Source of the DNA: Sphingomonas sp. UNC305MFCol5.2
GTDB lineage: Bacteria; Pseudomonadota; Alphaproteobacteria; Sphingomonadales; Sphingomonadaceae
NCBI RefSeq assembly: GCF_000712135.1
Contig: NZ_JOOE01000004.1
Location: 374,501-438,500 of the forward strand
Length of the DNA: 64,000 bases
Direction: 5' to 3'
Positions within the stretch are counted from its first letter, which is position 1. Each line of letters starts with the position of its first letter. Of the stretch, positions 41,332-50,645 are shown in pieces. Below the pieces are notes generated by a model that saw nothing but the letters and a program-made list of their open reading frames with translations, searched no databases and had not been told where the DNA came from. A program made the position numbers and the translations under genes.

Positions 41332-42944
41332 CAGTCGAGATCGTTCGGATTGGGCCAGGCGAACGGATCGGTCACGCTGGGCTCGGTGGGGAAGGGCATG
41401 CGCGGCAACGGTTTGTCGGCATTGGCGGCGTTGAGCAGGAAGCTCGCGAGGATCACTGCGCCCTGGCGCATATCGGCGGCCTTGATATGATCGAAGGTGT
41501 CGATGCTGGTATGGTGCAGCCGGCTGCCATAATCGAGCGGATCCTGGATGAACTGGAACGCCGGGATGCCGACCGCCGAGAAGAAGACATGGTCGGTGCC
41601 GCCGGTCTTGCGGATCGCGACGGTATTGGCGCCCATCGAACTGAACGGCGCGAACCAGTCGCGGAAAATCGGCACCACCGCGGCGTTGTTCTCGGCATAG
41701 ATGCCGCGCAGCTTGCCTGAGCCGTTGTCGATGTTGAAATAGGCGGCAAGCTTGCCGTAATCGGCCTGGCGCGTGATCGGCCAGCGATTGGCCCAGCCAT
41801 AGAAGCGCGCGAGCCCGGTCTCGGGCGTGCCAGGCTTGCGGGCGCGCGTCGCGATATGCTTCTCGACATAGTCCATCGAGCCGAGCAGGCCCTGCTCCTC
41901 GCCTGCCCAGAGCACGAAGCGGATCGTCCGCTTCGGCTTGACGCCCATCGCCTGGAGGATGCGCGCGGCTTCCATCACCATCGCGACGCCCGCGCCGTTA
42001 TCGACGGCGCCGTCGCCCGCGGCCCAGCTGTCGAGATGCCCGCCGGCCATCACATAGGCGCCCGAGGGATCGCTGCCGGGGATGTCGGCGATGATGTTGT
42101 ACGCCTTCGTGTCGGTGTCGACGAAATGGACGACATTCTCGAGCTCGACCACTGGGGCCGGGCCCTGCTTCGCAAGGCGGGCGAGGCGGCGATAATCCTC
42201 GGCGGCGATTTCGACGCCGGGAACCTGCTGGGTCTCGCCGGTCCCGAACAGATAGCCGGCGCCGTGCACCAATTTGCCGTCGCGCGGCGACATCGTCGCA
42301 TAGGCGACCGCGCCCTCGGCCTTGAGGAACGCATCGAGCTTGGCCGAATATTCGAGCCGCTTCATCCGGCGGTCGCTTGCTTCCGGATCGTATTTGGGCT
42401 GCTCATAGACGTCGAGCTTCGCCAGATCGTCGCCGGTCAGCCGCCTGAACGCGGGATCGGTCGGCTCGGAGCCGTCATCGGGCAGCGTCACGAGCACGAT
42501 CTTGCCCGCCAGCTTGCCGCGGTAGCGCTCGAAATGGCGCTCCTCGCTCATCGGCGCGACGATCACCGGGGCGCTGATCCGGCCCGCCGTAGCGGGGGTC
42601 CAGGCGATCGGGATCGCGGTCAGCGTGATCGGGCGCGGGCTGACCATGCGCGCGCTCGAACGTTCGATCCACCAGCCGCGGCCGAAATCGAAGCCTTCCT
42701 TGTGGACGTTCTTCAGGCCCCAGTCGCGGAACTTCGACGCGGTCCAGTCCTCGGCGGCGCGCATGCCCGGTGAATTGGTGAGGCGCGGGCCGATATGATC
42801 GGTCAGATGCTGCACGGTGAGCATCACTTCGGAGCGGTTGAAGCCTTCATCGAGGATGCGGCCGACCTCGGACCGGTCGACCGACTGCGCGGCGAGCGGG
42901 GAGGCGACGAGGGCGATGGCGGCGAGAGCGGCGGCTGTGCGCAT
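41331..42944 (-). CDS. M28-family zinc aminopeptidase, exported
   Basis: 537 residues with a signal peptide (MRTAAALAAIALVASPLAAQ). A PA-domain-like insert lies in the middle. The zinc ligands are visible: GGHLDSW (His, Asp), DNGAG (Asp), WAGEEQGLLG (catalytic and metal Glu) and HHTSIDTFD (His). It cleaves N-terminal residues from peptides in the periplasm or outside. The frame remains open upstream across the tRNA-Tyr gene, but that extension is the tRNA's antisense; the start at 42944 fits the signal peptide. Confidence 0.92.
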   Translation of the reverse strand: MRTAAALAAIALVASPLAAQSVDRSEVGRILDEGFNRSEVMLTVQHLTDHIGPRLTNSPGMRAAEDWTASKFRDWGLKNVHKEGFDFGRGWWIERSSARMVSPRPITLTAIPIAWTPATAGRISAPVIVAPMSEERHFERYRGKLAGKIVLVTLPDDGSEPTDPAFRRLTGDDLAKLDVYEQPKYDPEASDRRMKRLEYSAKLDAFLKAEGAVAYATMSPRDGKLVHGAGYLFGTGETQQVPGVEIAAEDYRRLARLAKQGPAPVVELENVVHFVDTDTKAYNIIADIPGSDPSGAYVMAGGHLDSWAAGDGAVDNGAGVAMVMEAARILQAMGVKPKRTIRFVLWAGEEQGLLGSMDYVEKHIATRARKPGTPETGLARFYGWANRWPITRQADYGKLAAYFNIDNGSGKLRGIYAENNAAVVPIFRDWFAPFSSMGANTVAIRKTGGTDHVFFSAVGIPAFQFIQDPLDYGSRLHHTSIDTFDHIKAADMRQGAVILASFLLNAANADKPLPRMPFPTEPSVTDPFAWPNPNDLD

Positions 42945-43066
42945 GGGACTCCTGCGGGAATGGAGGGATGCGCGCGACGCTATGCGCCGCCGGGCATGTG
43001 CGCAAGGCGTTGACAGGTCGGGGTCGCTTCGGCATTGGACCGCCCTCGCTTCGCTGGCGGCACCAT

Positions 43067-43153
43067 GGACAGGTGGCCGAGTGGTTAAAGGCAGCAGACT
43101 GTAAATCTGCCCGGGTTTCCCGTACGCTGGTTCGAATCCAGCCCTGTCCACCA
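43067..43153 (+). tRNA. tRNA-Tyr (anticodon GTA), class II, CCA encoded
   Basis: 87 bases. The acceptor GGACAGG pairs with CCTGTCC and ACCA follows. The anticodon stem-loop GCAGACTGTAAATCTGC gives GTA. A long variable arm (CCCGGGTTTCCCGTACG region) and T loop GGTTCGAATCC are present. All features agree with a type II tyrosine tRNA. Confidence 0.96.
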
Positions 43154-43177
43154 TCCCATGAAATGACGATTTCCGCC

Positions 43178-43422
43178 GATCCCCAACCATCCGGTTGAGC
43201 CAGGGACGGTTTCGGCGGGATCCAACCATTTGGTTGGATCCGGGAATGGCGGATTTGCGTGGTTTTCGGGCATTTCCGGCGGTTTGCCGGTTGACGAAGT
43301 TTACTGATGCATACGCGCGCGCGGGGGAGGGTACGCCGGGCCGGGCCGGGCCCGGCGGGGCGGGCTTTCTGCGGGGCGCTCATGCGCGAACGTACGCAGA
43401 ACAAATCCTACATTGCCAGTGG
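43178..43422. repeat. Composite repeat with GAAC-N7-GAAC box, copy 2
   Basis: Left: CCAACCATCCGGTTG and the perfect palindrome GATCCAACCA-TT-TGGTTGGATC (43219-43240). Middle: TGCCGGTTGACGAAGTTTAC (43287 on), matching copy 1 in 19 of 20 bases. Then a CGCGCGCG/GGGCCGGGCC tract. Right: GCTCATGCGCGAAC with GAAC-N7-GAAC (43388-43402) and ACAAATCCTACATTGCCAG. The two copies diverge in the GC tract but share the order of all blocks. The rest of the gap to 43552 shows only a likely promoter region. Confidence 0.65.
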
Positions 43423-43552
43423 CGTCGGGTGGGCGCGGTTCGAGTTCCCAAACGCATATCCCGGGCGACCTTCGTAGATCAGCCGGGCCGTAGCCGGCCC
43501 TTGCCTCCGACGCGTTCATCCCTAGGCTCCGCGACCCGAGAGGGAGGCAAGT

Positions 43553-44731
43553 GTGAAATCATTCCATTTTCTCTGGGCGGCCCTGTTTTCGCTCTTCGGC
43601 GGCACCGGCGCCCTGGCACAGGACGGCCAGCCAGCATCCTATGTCGTGGCCGACATATTCGTGATCCATTCGAAGATCCTCGGCGAGGACCGCAAGCTCG
43701 CCATCTACAACCCGGACAATGTCGGCGGAAACGTGCTTCCCGCCTATCCCGTCCTCTATCTGCTCGAAGAGAACGACATGCCGATGGTCGCGGGCATGGT
43801 GAAATACCTCTCCTCGTACAACGAACAGCTTCCGGCGATGTTGGTGGTAGGAATCGACGGCGCCGGCGAGCGCATCCGCGACCTGACGCCGACGCATTCG
43901 CTGTACGACAATCTGGGCAAGCTCGATTCGGATCCGCAATCCTGGCTGCGGCCGAGCGGGGGCGGGGACAAGTTCCTCCGCTTCGTCCGCGAGGAGGTCA
44001 TGCCCTTCGTCGAGCGGAAATACCGGACCGCGCCGTTCAGGATCCTTGCAGGGCATTCGGTCGGCGGGCTGACGGCGATCCACGCGCTCGCGACGCAGCC
44101 GGACCTGTTCGACGCCTATCTGGCGGTCAGCCCATCTCTATGGTGGGACAAGGGAGCCTATCTCGACCAGGCGATCAAAAGGCTGCCGGCGTCGCCCTCT
44201 GCCAGGGAATTCCTGTTCGTCGCGGACTCGCCCGAAGCGGGGCCGTTTCCGATCTACATGAAGCGCTTCCTCGACGTGCTGGAGGTGCGCAAGGCCCGCG
44301 GATTTCCCTGGACGCACGCTTATTATCCGAACGAGACGCATGGCAGCATCGCCGCGAAAGCTTATTATGACGGGCTGCGGTTCCTCTATCCCCAATGGAA
44401 TGTCGAGGACCCGAACCGGACCGCGCAATCGATCCGGAGCCATTATCGCAGGATGTCGGAGCGGCTGGGCTATGATGTGCAGCCGCCGTTCGGCATGGTC
44501 AGCGGCTGGGGTGAGGACCTGCTGCGCAGGGAGAAATTCGACGACGCGATCGAAGTCTATCGCATCAACGCCGGCAATTTCCCGACCAGCGCGGCCGCGC
44601 ACGGCCAACTCGGCGACGCCTATCTCCGCAAGGGCGACCGGGCGAGCGCCGTGGCGAGCTATGGAAGAGCAGTCGCGCTGGCTCCCGAGGACAAGGAGCT
44701 GAAAGCCAAACTCGACTCGGCGAGGAAGTGA
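43553..44731 (+). CDS. Exported esterase (esterase D/IroE-like) with C-terminal TPR
   Basis: 392 residues from GTG, with signal peptide (WAALFSLFGGTGALAQ). Alpha/beta-hydrolase of the putative-esterase family: PVLYLLEEND, nucleophile elbow LAGHSVGGL (Ser about 172), AVSPSLWW, and histidine in NETHGS. Residues about 330-392 form tetratricopeptide-like helices (AHGQLGDAYLRKGDRASAVASYGRAV). Members hydrolyse siderophore esters or acetyl/feruloyl esters. Next to a polysaccharide-lyase pair, removal of sugar esters is plausible. Confidence 0.86.
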   Translation: MKSFHFLWAALFSLFGGTGALAQDGQPASYVVADIFVIHSKILGEDRKLAIYNPDNVGGNVLPAYPVLYLLEENDMPMVAGMVKYLSSYNEQLPAMLVVGIDGAGERIRDLTPTHSLYDNLGKLDSDPQSWLRPSGGGDKFLRFVREEVMPFVERKYRTAPFRILAGHSVGGLTAIHALATQPDLFDAYLAVSPSLWWDKGAYLDQAIKRLPASPSAREFLFVADSPEAGPFPIYMKRFLDVLEVRKARGFPWTHAYYPNETHGSIAAKAYYDGLRFLYPQWNVEDPNRTAQSIRSHYRRMSERLGYDVQPPFGMVSGWGEDLLRREKFDDAIEVYRINAGNFPTSAAAHGQLGDAYLRKGDRASAVASYGRAVALAPEDKELKAKLDSARK

Positions 44732-44912
44732 GTCGCGCCGTGGGGCACCTCGACACTGGTACCTTTTGCATCGGCACTAACTCCCATTATGTGGGTCAAA
44801 ATGCCACATGTCGTAATTTACTTCCAATCTTCCCGGACGCAGCTATCCTGTAGCCGGGCAAGCCGAAGAAAGGCGCTCGCGGCGGAATCGCCAATGGGAG
44901 GAGGAAGGGCAA

Positions 44913-45608
44913 ATGCCGCAGCCTTGGCGGAGAGCCATCCGGGCCCGCGGCGTCGTGGCTGCCGGGTGCCTGCTCCTTTCCGGTTGCGCGACGGGCGCCC
45001 TGGATTCCCGGCCGCCTGGTCCAATTGCGTCCGACTGGCGAGTCGAGGCCGAGCGGCCGGCGCGCGTCCGCTTCGGCGAGGTTATCGACGTGGATACGCC
45101 AGCGGGTTTGTCGCTCTGGCTCAAGCGGGAACTCGTCGGCCCGGTGGCGATCGAATTCGATGCCCTGGCGGTGTCCGAGGGCGGGGCGAATGACGCGGTC
45201 AGCGACCTCAATGCCTTCTGGATGGCGACGGATCCCGCCGTGCGGGATGGTTCGGTGTTCGCGAAGAAGCGGTCCGGCGCGTTCGCGGGCTATGACGACC
45301 TCGAGACCTATTATGTGGGGATCGGCGGCAACCGGAACACGACGACGCGTTTTCGCCGCTATGTCGCGCAGCCGGGCAATCGGCCTCTGCTGCCGGGGCA
45401 CGATCTGAAAGGCGCGGAGAATCTCCTCGTTCCCAATCGCTGGACGCATGTGCGGCTGATCGCCGACGGCCGCGCGATCGCCGTCGAGCGCGACGGGCGG
45501 CGGATCTTCGAACTCGACGACGCCGAGCCTTATCGGCGCGGCTGGTTCGCGCTGCGCACCACCAAAAGCCATTTGCGCATCCGCAATCTGCGCATCGGAA
45601 AACCATAG
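44913..45608 (+). CDS. DUF6250-like lipoprotein, concanavalin-type fold
   Basis: 231 residues. N-terminal signal with lipobox LLSGC (Cys about 25). The mature domain (DVDTPAGLSLWLKREL, LNAFWMATDP, YYVGIGGNRNTTTRFRRY, RWTHVRLIADGRAIAVERDGRRIF) has the sequence pattern of beta-sandwich carbohydrate-binding proteins found beside polysaccharide lyases. An AGGAAGG ribosome-binding site precedes it. It lies nine bases upstream of the PL26-like gene, so they form an operon. Family naming is from memory of similar loci, so moderate certainty. Confidence 0.72.
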   Translation: MPQPWRRAIRARGVVAAGCLLLSGCATGALDSRPPGPIASDWRVEAERPARVRFGEVIDVDTPAGLSLWLKRELVGPVAIEFDALAVSEGGANDAVSDLNAFWMATDPAVRDGSVFAKKRSGAFAGYDDLETYYVGIGGNRNTTTRFRRYVAQPGNRPLLPGHDLKGAENLLVPNRWTHVRLIADGRAIAVERDGRRIFELDDAEPYRRGWFALRTTKSHLRIRNLRIGKP

Positions 45609-45617
45609 GAGAGAGAC

Positions 45618-48332
45618 ATGCGCCTGACGCGGCGGACGATGATGCAGGGCACGATATTGTCCGCGGCAGTCGCGGGCGCGGCTCCGGCGATGGCGCAGGC
45701 GCGGCGGGGTAAGGCGGTCGAGGCGCCGATCCGCTGGATCGACGGCGCCGCGCCCGAACGCCATGCTGGCCAGACTTTCGGCGTCGCCTGGGCGCGCGGG
45801 GCACTGGCCAAGGGGCAGGCGCTCACGGTGCGCGGCGCGGACGGCGACGTGCCGTCGCAGAGCTGGCCGACCGCCTATTGGCCCGACGGCTCGATCAAAT
45901 GGACCGCGCATGCCGTGCCCGCCGGGACGGCCCCCGACAAGCTGGTCGTCGCCGGCGGCCGCCCGGCGCTGCCCGCTGCGCCGGTTTCGGTGCGCGAGAC
46001 CGCGGATGCCGTCTTCATCCGCTCGGGCGCGCTCGAATGGGAGATCGGCCGCACCGGTCCGGCGGCGATCCGCTCGGTGAAGAATGGCGAGCGCACGCTG
46101 CTCGCCAATGCCCGTCTGCTCGGCGAGATCCGCGCCGGTTCGCCCGAAGGCGAGCGCATCGCCCTTACCGGCACCATCGAACGCGCTGTGGTCGAGCAGA
46201 AGGGGCCGGTGCGCGCAGTCGTGCGGCTCGAGGGGCGTCATGTCGGGGGCGGGCGTTCGGTGCTGCCGTTCGTGGTGCGGCTCTATGCCTATGCCGGGTC
46301 GGACGCGCTGCGCGTGGTGCACAGCTTCATTCTCGATATCGACGCGACCGATCATATCTCGGCGCTCGGCATTGCCACCGACGTGCCGATGCGCGGGCCG
46401 CTGCACGATCGCCACATCCGCCTCGCCACTGCCGATGACGCGATGTTCGTCGAGGCCGTTCGGCCGCTCACCGGCCTCCGCCGCGATCCGGGCAAGGCGG
46501 TCCGTGAGGCGCAGGTCGCCGGCCGCGCGGTGCCGGCTGAGATGCGCGATCCGGTTGGCAAGCTGCTTGAGCGCATTCCGGCCTGGAATGATTTCAGCCT
46601 CTCCCAGCTATCGGCCAATGGCTTCACGCTGACCAAGCGCACCGCGGACGGCCATGCCTGGATCGATTCGGACGAAGGCCGCCGCGCGCCCGGCTTCGGC
46701 TATGTCGGCACGCCGCAGGGCGGGGCGGGGATCGCCGCGCGCTATTTCTGGCAGCGCCACCCGACCCAGATCGACGTCCGCAATGCTGCTTCGGACACCG
46801 CCAGCCTCACCGCCTGGCTCTGGTCGCCCGACGCGAAGCCGATGGACCTGCGCGCTTATCACGGCACGATGGGGATGGAAGGGTTCGACGCGCAGAACCA
46901 GGGCCTCGACATCACCTATGAGGATTACGAGCCCGGCTGGGACGACCCCAAGGGCATCGCGCGCACCAGCGAGCTGATGCTCTGGGCATTCGACGCGACC
47001 CCCGAGACCTCGCGCCTCCAGGCGCTCGCCCGCGCCGCCGCGACTCCGCCGCAATTGATGGCCGATCCCGCGCATCTCCATGCCGCCGGCGTGTTCGGCG
47101 ACTGGAACCTGCCCGATCGCTCGACGCCGCAGCGCGCCTTGATCGAGGACCAGCTCGCCAATCTGATCGATTTCTATGCGGGCGAAGTCGACCGGCGCAG
47201 CTGGTACGGCTTCTGGGATCATGGCGACGTGATGCACAGCTACGACAGCGACCGGCATCAGTGGAAATACGACATTGGCGGCTTCGCCTGGGACAATAGC
47301 GAGCTCTCGACCGATCTGTGGCTATGGTACGCCGCGCTCCGCTCGGGCGACGCGAAGATTTGGCGGCTCGCCGAGGCGATGACTAGGCACACCGGCGAAG
47401 TCGACGTCTATCACATGGGCCGCTTCGCCGGGCTCGGCACGCGCCACGGCGTCCAGCACTGGAGCGACAGCTCGAAACAGCCGCGCGTCAGCAACGCCGC
47501 CTATCGCCGCATCTTCTATTATCTCACTGCCGACGAACGCGTCGGCGATCTGATGCGCGCGCTGGGCACTTCGGAGCAGACGCTCGCGCATGTCGAGATC
47601 GGGCGCAAGACCGCCGCGCCGAAGGAGGATCTGCCCGAGGGGGTGATCCAGATGTCGTTCGGCACCACCTGGGCAGTGTGCGCGGGCGCCTGGCTCACCG
47701 AATGGGAGCGCACCGGCGACACGAAATGGCGCGATCGCATCGCCGCGGGGATGGACAGCATCGGCCGCATGCCCAACGGCTGGCTGACCGGCGGGGCGCC
47801 CTATGACCTCAAGAGCGGGCGCTTCCTCAGCCGCGATACGATCGGCATCTCGCATCTCAATTCGGTGTTCGGCGCGGTCGAGATTCAGGCCGAACTGATC
47901 CAGCTCATCGAAATGCCGCGCTTCCGCGACGCGTGGTTCGATTATTGCCGCTGGTACAATGCCCCGCGCGACGAATGGGCGGCGAAGTTCGACAAGCCCT
48001 ATGGCGGGCGCAACCTGAAGCAGGGGCATTCGCGGCTCACTGCCTATGTGGCGAAGCAGACCAGCGATGCGGCGCTGGCGCGGCGCGCGGCAGCGGAATT
48101 CTATTCGGGCGAGGCGGGGATGCGCGTCCTGAAGGGCGATCCGCGCGTGAAGCTGCCCGGCGGCGTGGTCGAATGGCCCGGGGTCTCGACCAACGGCTCG
48201 GCGCAATGGGGTCTGGCCGCGATCCAGACGCTGGCGCTGGTGCCCGAGGCGCTGGACACGGTGCCGATCCCGATGCGGGCGCCACGGGCGGACCAGGCGA
48301 ATCCGGAGCAGCCGCCGGGCTACCGGCCTTAA
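45618..48332 (+). CDS. Exo-rhamnogalacturonan-lyase-like protein (PcRGLX/YetA, PL26-like), Tat-exported
   Basis: 904 residues. A twin-arginine signal (TRRTMMQGTILSAAVAGAAPA) directs folded export. An N-terminal beta-rich RIFT-barrel-like region (about 35-300) carries WPDGSIKWTAHAVPAG. A long alpha/alpha barrel follows with YGFWDHGDVMHSYD, WDNSELSTDLWLWYA, DVYHMGRFAGLGTRHGVQHW and GGAPYDLKSGRF. This architecture matches the PcRGLX/YetA family, which removes units from the rhamnogalacturonan-I backbone of pectin. Preceded by GGAGAGAG. Specificity is inferred from family. Confidence 0.82.
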   Translation: MRLTRRTMMQGTILSAAVAGAAPAMAQARRGKAVEAPIRWIDGAAPERHAGQTFGVAWARGALAKGQALTVRGADGDVPSQSWPTAYWPDGSIKWTAHAVPAGTAPDKLVVAGGRPALPAAPVSVRETADAVFIRSGALEWEIGRTGPAAIRSVKNGERTLLANARLLGEIRAGSPEGERIALTGTIERAVVEQKGPVRAVVRLEGRHVGGGRSVLPFVVRLYAYAGSDALRVVHSFILDIDATDHISALGIATDVPMRGPLHDRHIRLATADDAMFVEAVRPLTGLRRDPGKAVREAQVAGRAVPAEMRDPVGKLLERIPAWNDFSLSQLSANGFTLTKRTADGHAWIDSDEGRRAPGFGYVGTPQGGAGIAARYFWQRHPTQIDVRNAASDTASLTAWLWSPDAKPMDLRAYHGTMGMEGFDAQNQGLDITYEDYEPGWDDPKGIARTSELMLWAFDATPETSRLQALARAAATPPQLMADPAHLHAAGVFGDWNLPDRSTPQRALIEDQLANLIDFYAGEVDRRSWYGFWDHGDVMHSYDSDRHQWKYDIGGFAWDNSELSTDLWLWYAALRSGDAKIWRLAEAMTRHTGEVDVYHMGRFAGLGTRHGVQHWSDSSKQPRVSNAAYRRIFYYLTADERVGDLMRALGTSEQTLAHVEIGRKTAAPKEDLPEGVIQMSFGTTWAVCAGAWLTEWERTGDTKWRDRIAAGMDSIGRMPNGWLTGGAPYDLKSGRFLSRDTIGISHLNSVFGAVEIQAELIQLIEMPRFRDAWFDYCRWYNAPRDEWAAKFDKPYGGRNLKQGHSRLTAYVAKQTSDAALARRAAAEFYSGEAGMRVLKGDPRVKLPGGVVEWPGVSTNGSAQWGLAAIQTLALVPEALDTVPIPMRAPRADQANPEQPPGYRP

Positions 48333-48440
48333 CTTGACTCGGTTGGCGGAAACGCGATCGATCTCGCAACATTCTTACGCGAGCGTTGCGTACGCTTCTC
48401 CTTGTTCGACAGATAGAAAGAGCGGCGGCAACAGCCGACC

Positions 48441-48475
48441 GTGCGAGCAAAGCAGGCGAAATCCTACATTGCAAG
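48441..48475. repeat. Degenerate copy of the composite repeat's right end
   Basis: GTGCGAGCAAAGCAGGCGAAATCCTACATTGCAAG aligns with the right-hand block of the two composite repeats (GCGAAC-N7-GAACAAATCCTACATTGCCAG), but both GAAC half-sites have decayed to GAGC and GCGA. It lies between the convergent lyase and rdgB genes. Confidence 0.5.
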
Positions 48476-48535
48476 CCGTCGGCCAACCCGCTCTGTGCTC
48501 CGGCCAACGCTCCGGCCTTCGCCGGAGCACGGGGG

Positions 48536-49165
48536 TCAGAATACCGCGCTCACCAGTTGACGGAACGCGTCGGCGCGGTGGCTCATCGCATGTTTGGCTT
48601 CGGGGTCCATCTCGCCATAAGTGACGTCGTGGCCGTTGGGCACGAAGACGGGATCATAGCCGAAGCCGTTCTCGCCGCGCGGCGGCCAGACCAACACGCC
48701 GTCGGCCCGGCCCTCGAACCATTCGACATGGCCGTCGGGCCAGGCGAGCGCGAGCGCGCAGACGAAATGCGCGTCGCGGCCGGTCTCGGGCGGCAGCGCC
48801 GCGAGCTTGTCCTCGACGCGCTGCATCGCGATCGAGAAGTCCTTGGTCTCGCCCGCCCAGCGCGCCGAGAAGATGCCCGGATCGCCGTTCAGCGCCTCGA
48901 CGCACAGTCCGCTATCGTCGGCCAGCGCGGGAAGCCCCGAAAGATCCGCCGCCTGCAGCGCCTTCAATTCGGCATTGGCGACGAACGTCGTGCCCGTTTC
49001 CTCGGGCTCGGGCAGATCGAGATCGGCGGCCGACACCGGCTCGATGCCGTGAGGGCCGAGCAGTGCCCGGATCTCGCGCACCTTGCCGGGGTTGTGGCTG
49101 GCGATGACCAGCTTGCCGGGCTGAAGCTTGCGGATCATCTGGGGGGTATCGCCTTCGCCGCTCAT
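48536..49165 (-). CDS. rdgB: Non-canonical purine NTP pyrophosphatase RdgB/HAM1
   Basis: 209 residues. House-cleaning enzyme that hydrolyses dITP/XTP. N-terminal [19 protein letters not shown] and the conserved [24 protein letters not shown], with [10 protein letters not shown] and [11 protein letters not shown] near the end, are diagnostic. Its ATG overlaps the rph stop by four bases; rph-rdgB is a common order. Confidence 0.96.
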   Translation of the reverse strand: MSGEGDTPQMIRKLQPGKLVIASHNPGKVREIRALLGPHGIEPVSAADLDLPEPEETGTTFVANAELKALQAADLSGLPALADDSGLCVEALNGDPGIFSARWAGETKDFSIAMQRVEDKLAALPPETGRDAHFVCALALAWPDGHVEWFEGRADGVLVWPPRGENGFGYDPVFVPNGHDVTYGEMDPEAKHAMSHRADAFRQLVSAVF

Positions 49166-49875
49166 GCCACTGCCTTCAACTGCGCAGCGAAGATCTGGTT
49201 GCAGCCTATCCGCGCGAGACGAAGCAGACGAAGCAGGCCTTCCTCGTCATAACACGCCCGTTCGGCGGTGGCCTGCGCCTCGGCGATCTTGCCGTCGGCG
49301 AGCAGCACGAAATTGGCATCGGCATCGGCAGCCGAGTCCTCGTCATAATCGAGGTCGAGCACCGGATTGCCCTGATAGATGCCGCAGCTCACCGCGGCGA
49401 CCTGCGTGAGGATCGGGTCCTTTTCGAGCAGTCCGGCGGCGAGCAGCTTGTTGGTGGCGATGCGCAGGGCCACCCAGGCACCGCTGATCGCCGCGGTCCG
49501 GGTGCCGCCATCGGCCTGAATCACGTCGCAATCGAGCGTGATCTGGCGCTCGCCGAGCAGCTTCAAGTCGGTGACTGCGCGCAGCGAACGGCCGATCAGC
49601 CGCTGGATCTCCTGGGTGCGGCCGGATTGCTTGCCCTTGGCCGCCTCGCGCTGGCTGCGGGTGTGGGTGGCGCGCGGCAGCATGCCGTACTCGGCGGTGA
49701 CCCAGCCCTCGCCCTTGCCGCGCAGCCAGGGCGGGATCCGCTCCTCGATGCTCGCGGTCACCAGCACGCGCGTGTCGCCGAAGCCGATCAGCACCGATCC
49801 TTCCGCGTGGCGCGTGAAGTTGGGTTCGATGGTGATGCTGCGCATCTCGTCGGGGGCGCGGCCGGATGGGCGCAT
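49162..49875 (-). CDS. rph: Ribonuclease PH
   Basis: 237 residues from [10 protein letters not shown]. The frame extends further, but GGAG precedes this ATG by nine bases and the family starts with MRPSGR. Phosphorolytic 3' exonuclease for tRNA maturation: [19 protein letters not shown], the arginine-rich [32 protein letters not shown], and [16 protein letters not shown]. It is first gene of an operon with rdgB. Confidence 0.96.
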   Translation of the reverse strand: MRPSGRAPDEMRSITIEPNFTRHAEGSVLIGFGDTRVLVTASIEERIPPWLRGKGEGWVTAEYGMLPRATHTRSQREAAKGKQSGRTQEIQRLIGRSLRAVTDLKLLGERQITLDCDVIQADGGTRTAAISGAWVALRIATNKLLAAGLLEKDPILTQVAAVSCGIYQGNPVLDLDYDEDSAADADANFVLLADGKIAEAQATAERACYDEEGLLRLLRLARIGCNQIFAAQLKAVA

Positions 49876-49964
49876 CGGTTCATTCTCCTGAAAAGTCGAT
49901 CCGGGCACGTAGACGGTGGAGCGCGAACGCGCCAGTGTCGGCGCATGATCCGTTGGAGGGTGCG

Positions 49965-50468
49965 ATGAAGCAGTGGCTGGCAATGGGTGTCGCGACGATC
50001 GCGCTGGCCGGATGCATCCCCGCGAGCCGGGCGCCGCAGGGGCCGGTGCCGATCGAGGGCGATTCGATCACCTATGCGACCGGGCCCTGCTTCGGCCGTT
50101 GCCCGGTCTATTCGATCACGGTGCATCCCGACGGCACGGGCGTGTTCGAGGGCAAGCGCTTCACTGCGGTGACCGGCACGCGCAGCTTCACGCTGAGCCG
50201 TGCCGAATATGACGCCTTCGCCGCGCGGCTGGCGCCCTATCGGCCCACGAGTGGGCAGGTGCGCTACGCGGCCGACAATCCGCTTTGCACCGGGTTCGCC
50301 ACGGACATGCCCAGTGTCGATGTGACGTGGACCCGCGCGATCGGCGACAGTCAGAACCTCCATTATAATTTCGGCTGCAGGCTGGCGAAGGACACCCGCA
50401 TCGCCGATGCGCTGGGCGGTGCGACCGATGGTTTGCCGATCCAGGACCTGATCGGCGAGCGGCCGTGA
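49965..50468 (+). CDS. DUF6438-type lipoprotein
   Basis: 167 residues. Lipobox LAGC (Cys16) after [17 protein letters not shown]. The mature part starts [29 protein letters not shown], a small beta domain with a CxxxC pair typical of DUF6438 proteins, and ends with NFGCRLA. A strong GGAGGG ribosome-binding site precedes the ATG. Divergent from rph. Function unknown; membrane-anchored and periplasm-facing. Confidence 0.78.
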   Translation: MKQWLAMGVATIALAGCIPASRAPQGPVPIEGDSITYATGPCFGRCPVYSITVHPDGTGVFEGKRFTAVTGTRSFTLSRAEYDAFAARLAPYRPTSGQVRYAADNPLCTGFATDMPSVDVTWTRAIGDSQNLHYNFGCRLAKDTRIADALGGATDGLPIQDLIGERP

Positions 50469-50470
50469 TC

Positions 50471-50600
50471 CCCCTCTACCGCTTGCGGGAGAGGGAGGGA
50501 GCCGGCGCAGCCGGCGGAAGGGTGAGGGTGTGTGGGGGCCGCAGGGACTATCCTCCCCGTCTCACCCTCACCCAACCCTCTCCCGCAAGCGGGAGAGGGC
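50471..50600. repeat. Inverted repeat upstream of hrcA
   Basis: The left arm CCCTCTACCGCTTGCGGGAGAGGG and right arm CCCTCTCCCGCAAGCGGGAGAGGG are reverse complements with one or two mismatches, each self-palindromic. Inner parts GGGTGAGGGTG and CACCCTCACCC also pair. It separates the lipoprotein from hrcA. No CIRCE element (TTAGCACTC-N9-GAGTGCTAA) is visible here. Confidence 0.8.
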
Positions 50601-50645
50601 TTTTGAGTCGTTGAGACCGGCACCACCTTCGCTACATAGGACTTC

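Noticed and set aside
42945..43229. N-terminal extension of the M28 peptidase (AGFEPAYGKPGQ region)
   Set aside because: This is the antisense translation of tRNA-Tyr, a well-known artefact. The signal peptide begins at 42944.
50469..50645. CIRCE operator before hrcA
   Set aside because: The inverted repeat present is G/C-rich and lacks TTAGCACTC-N9-GAGTGCTAA.
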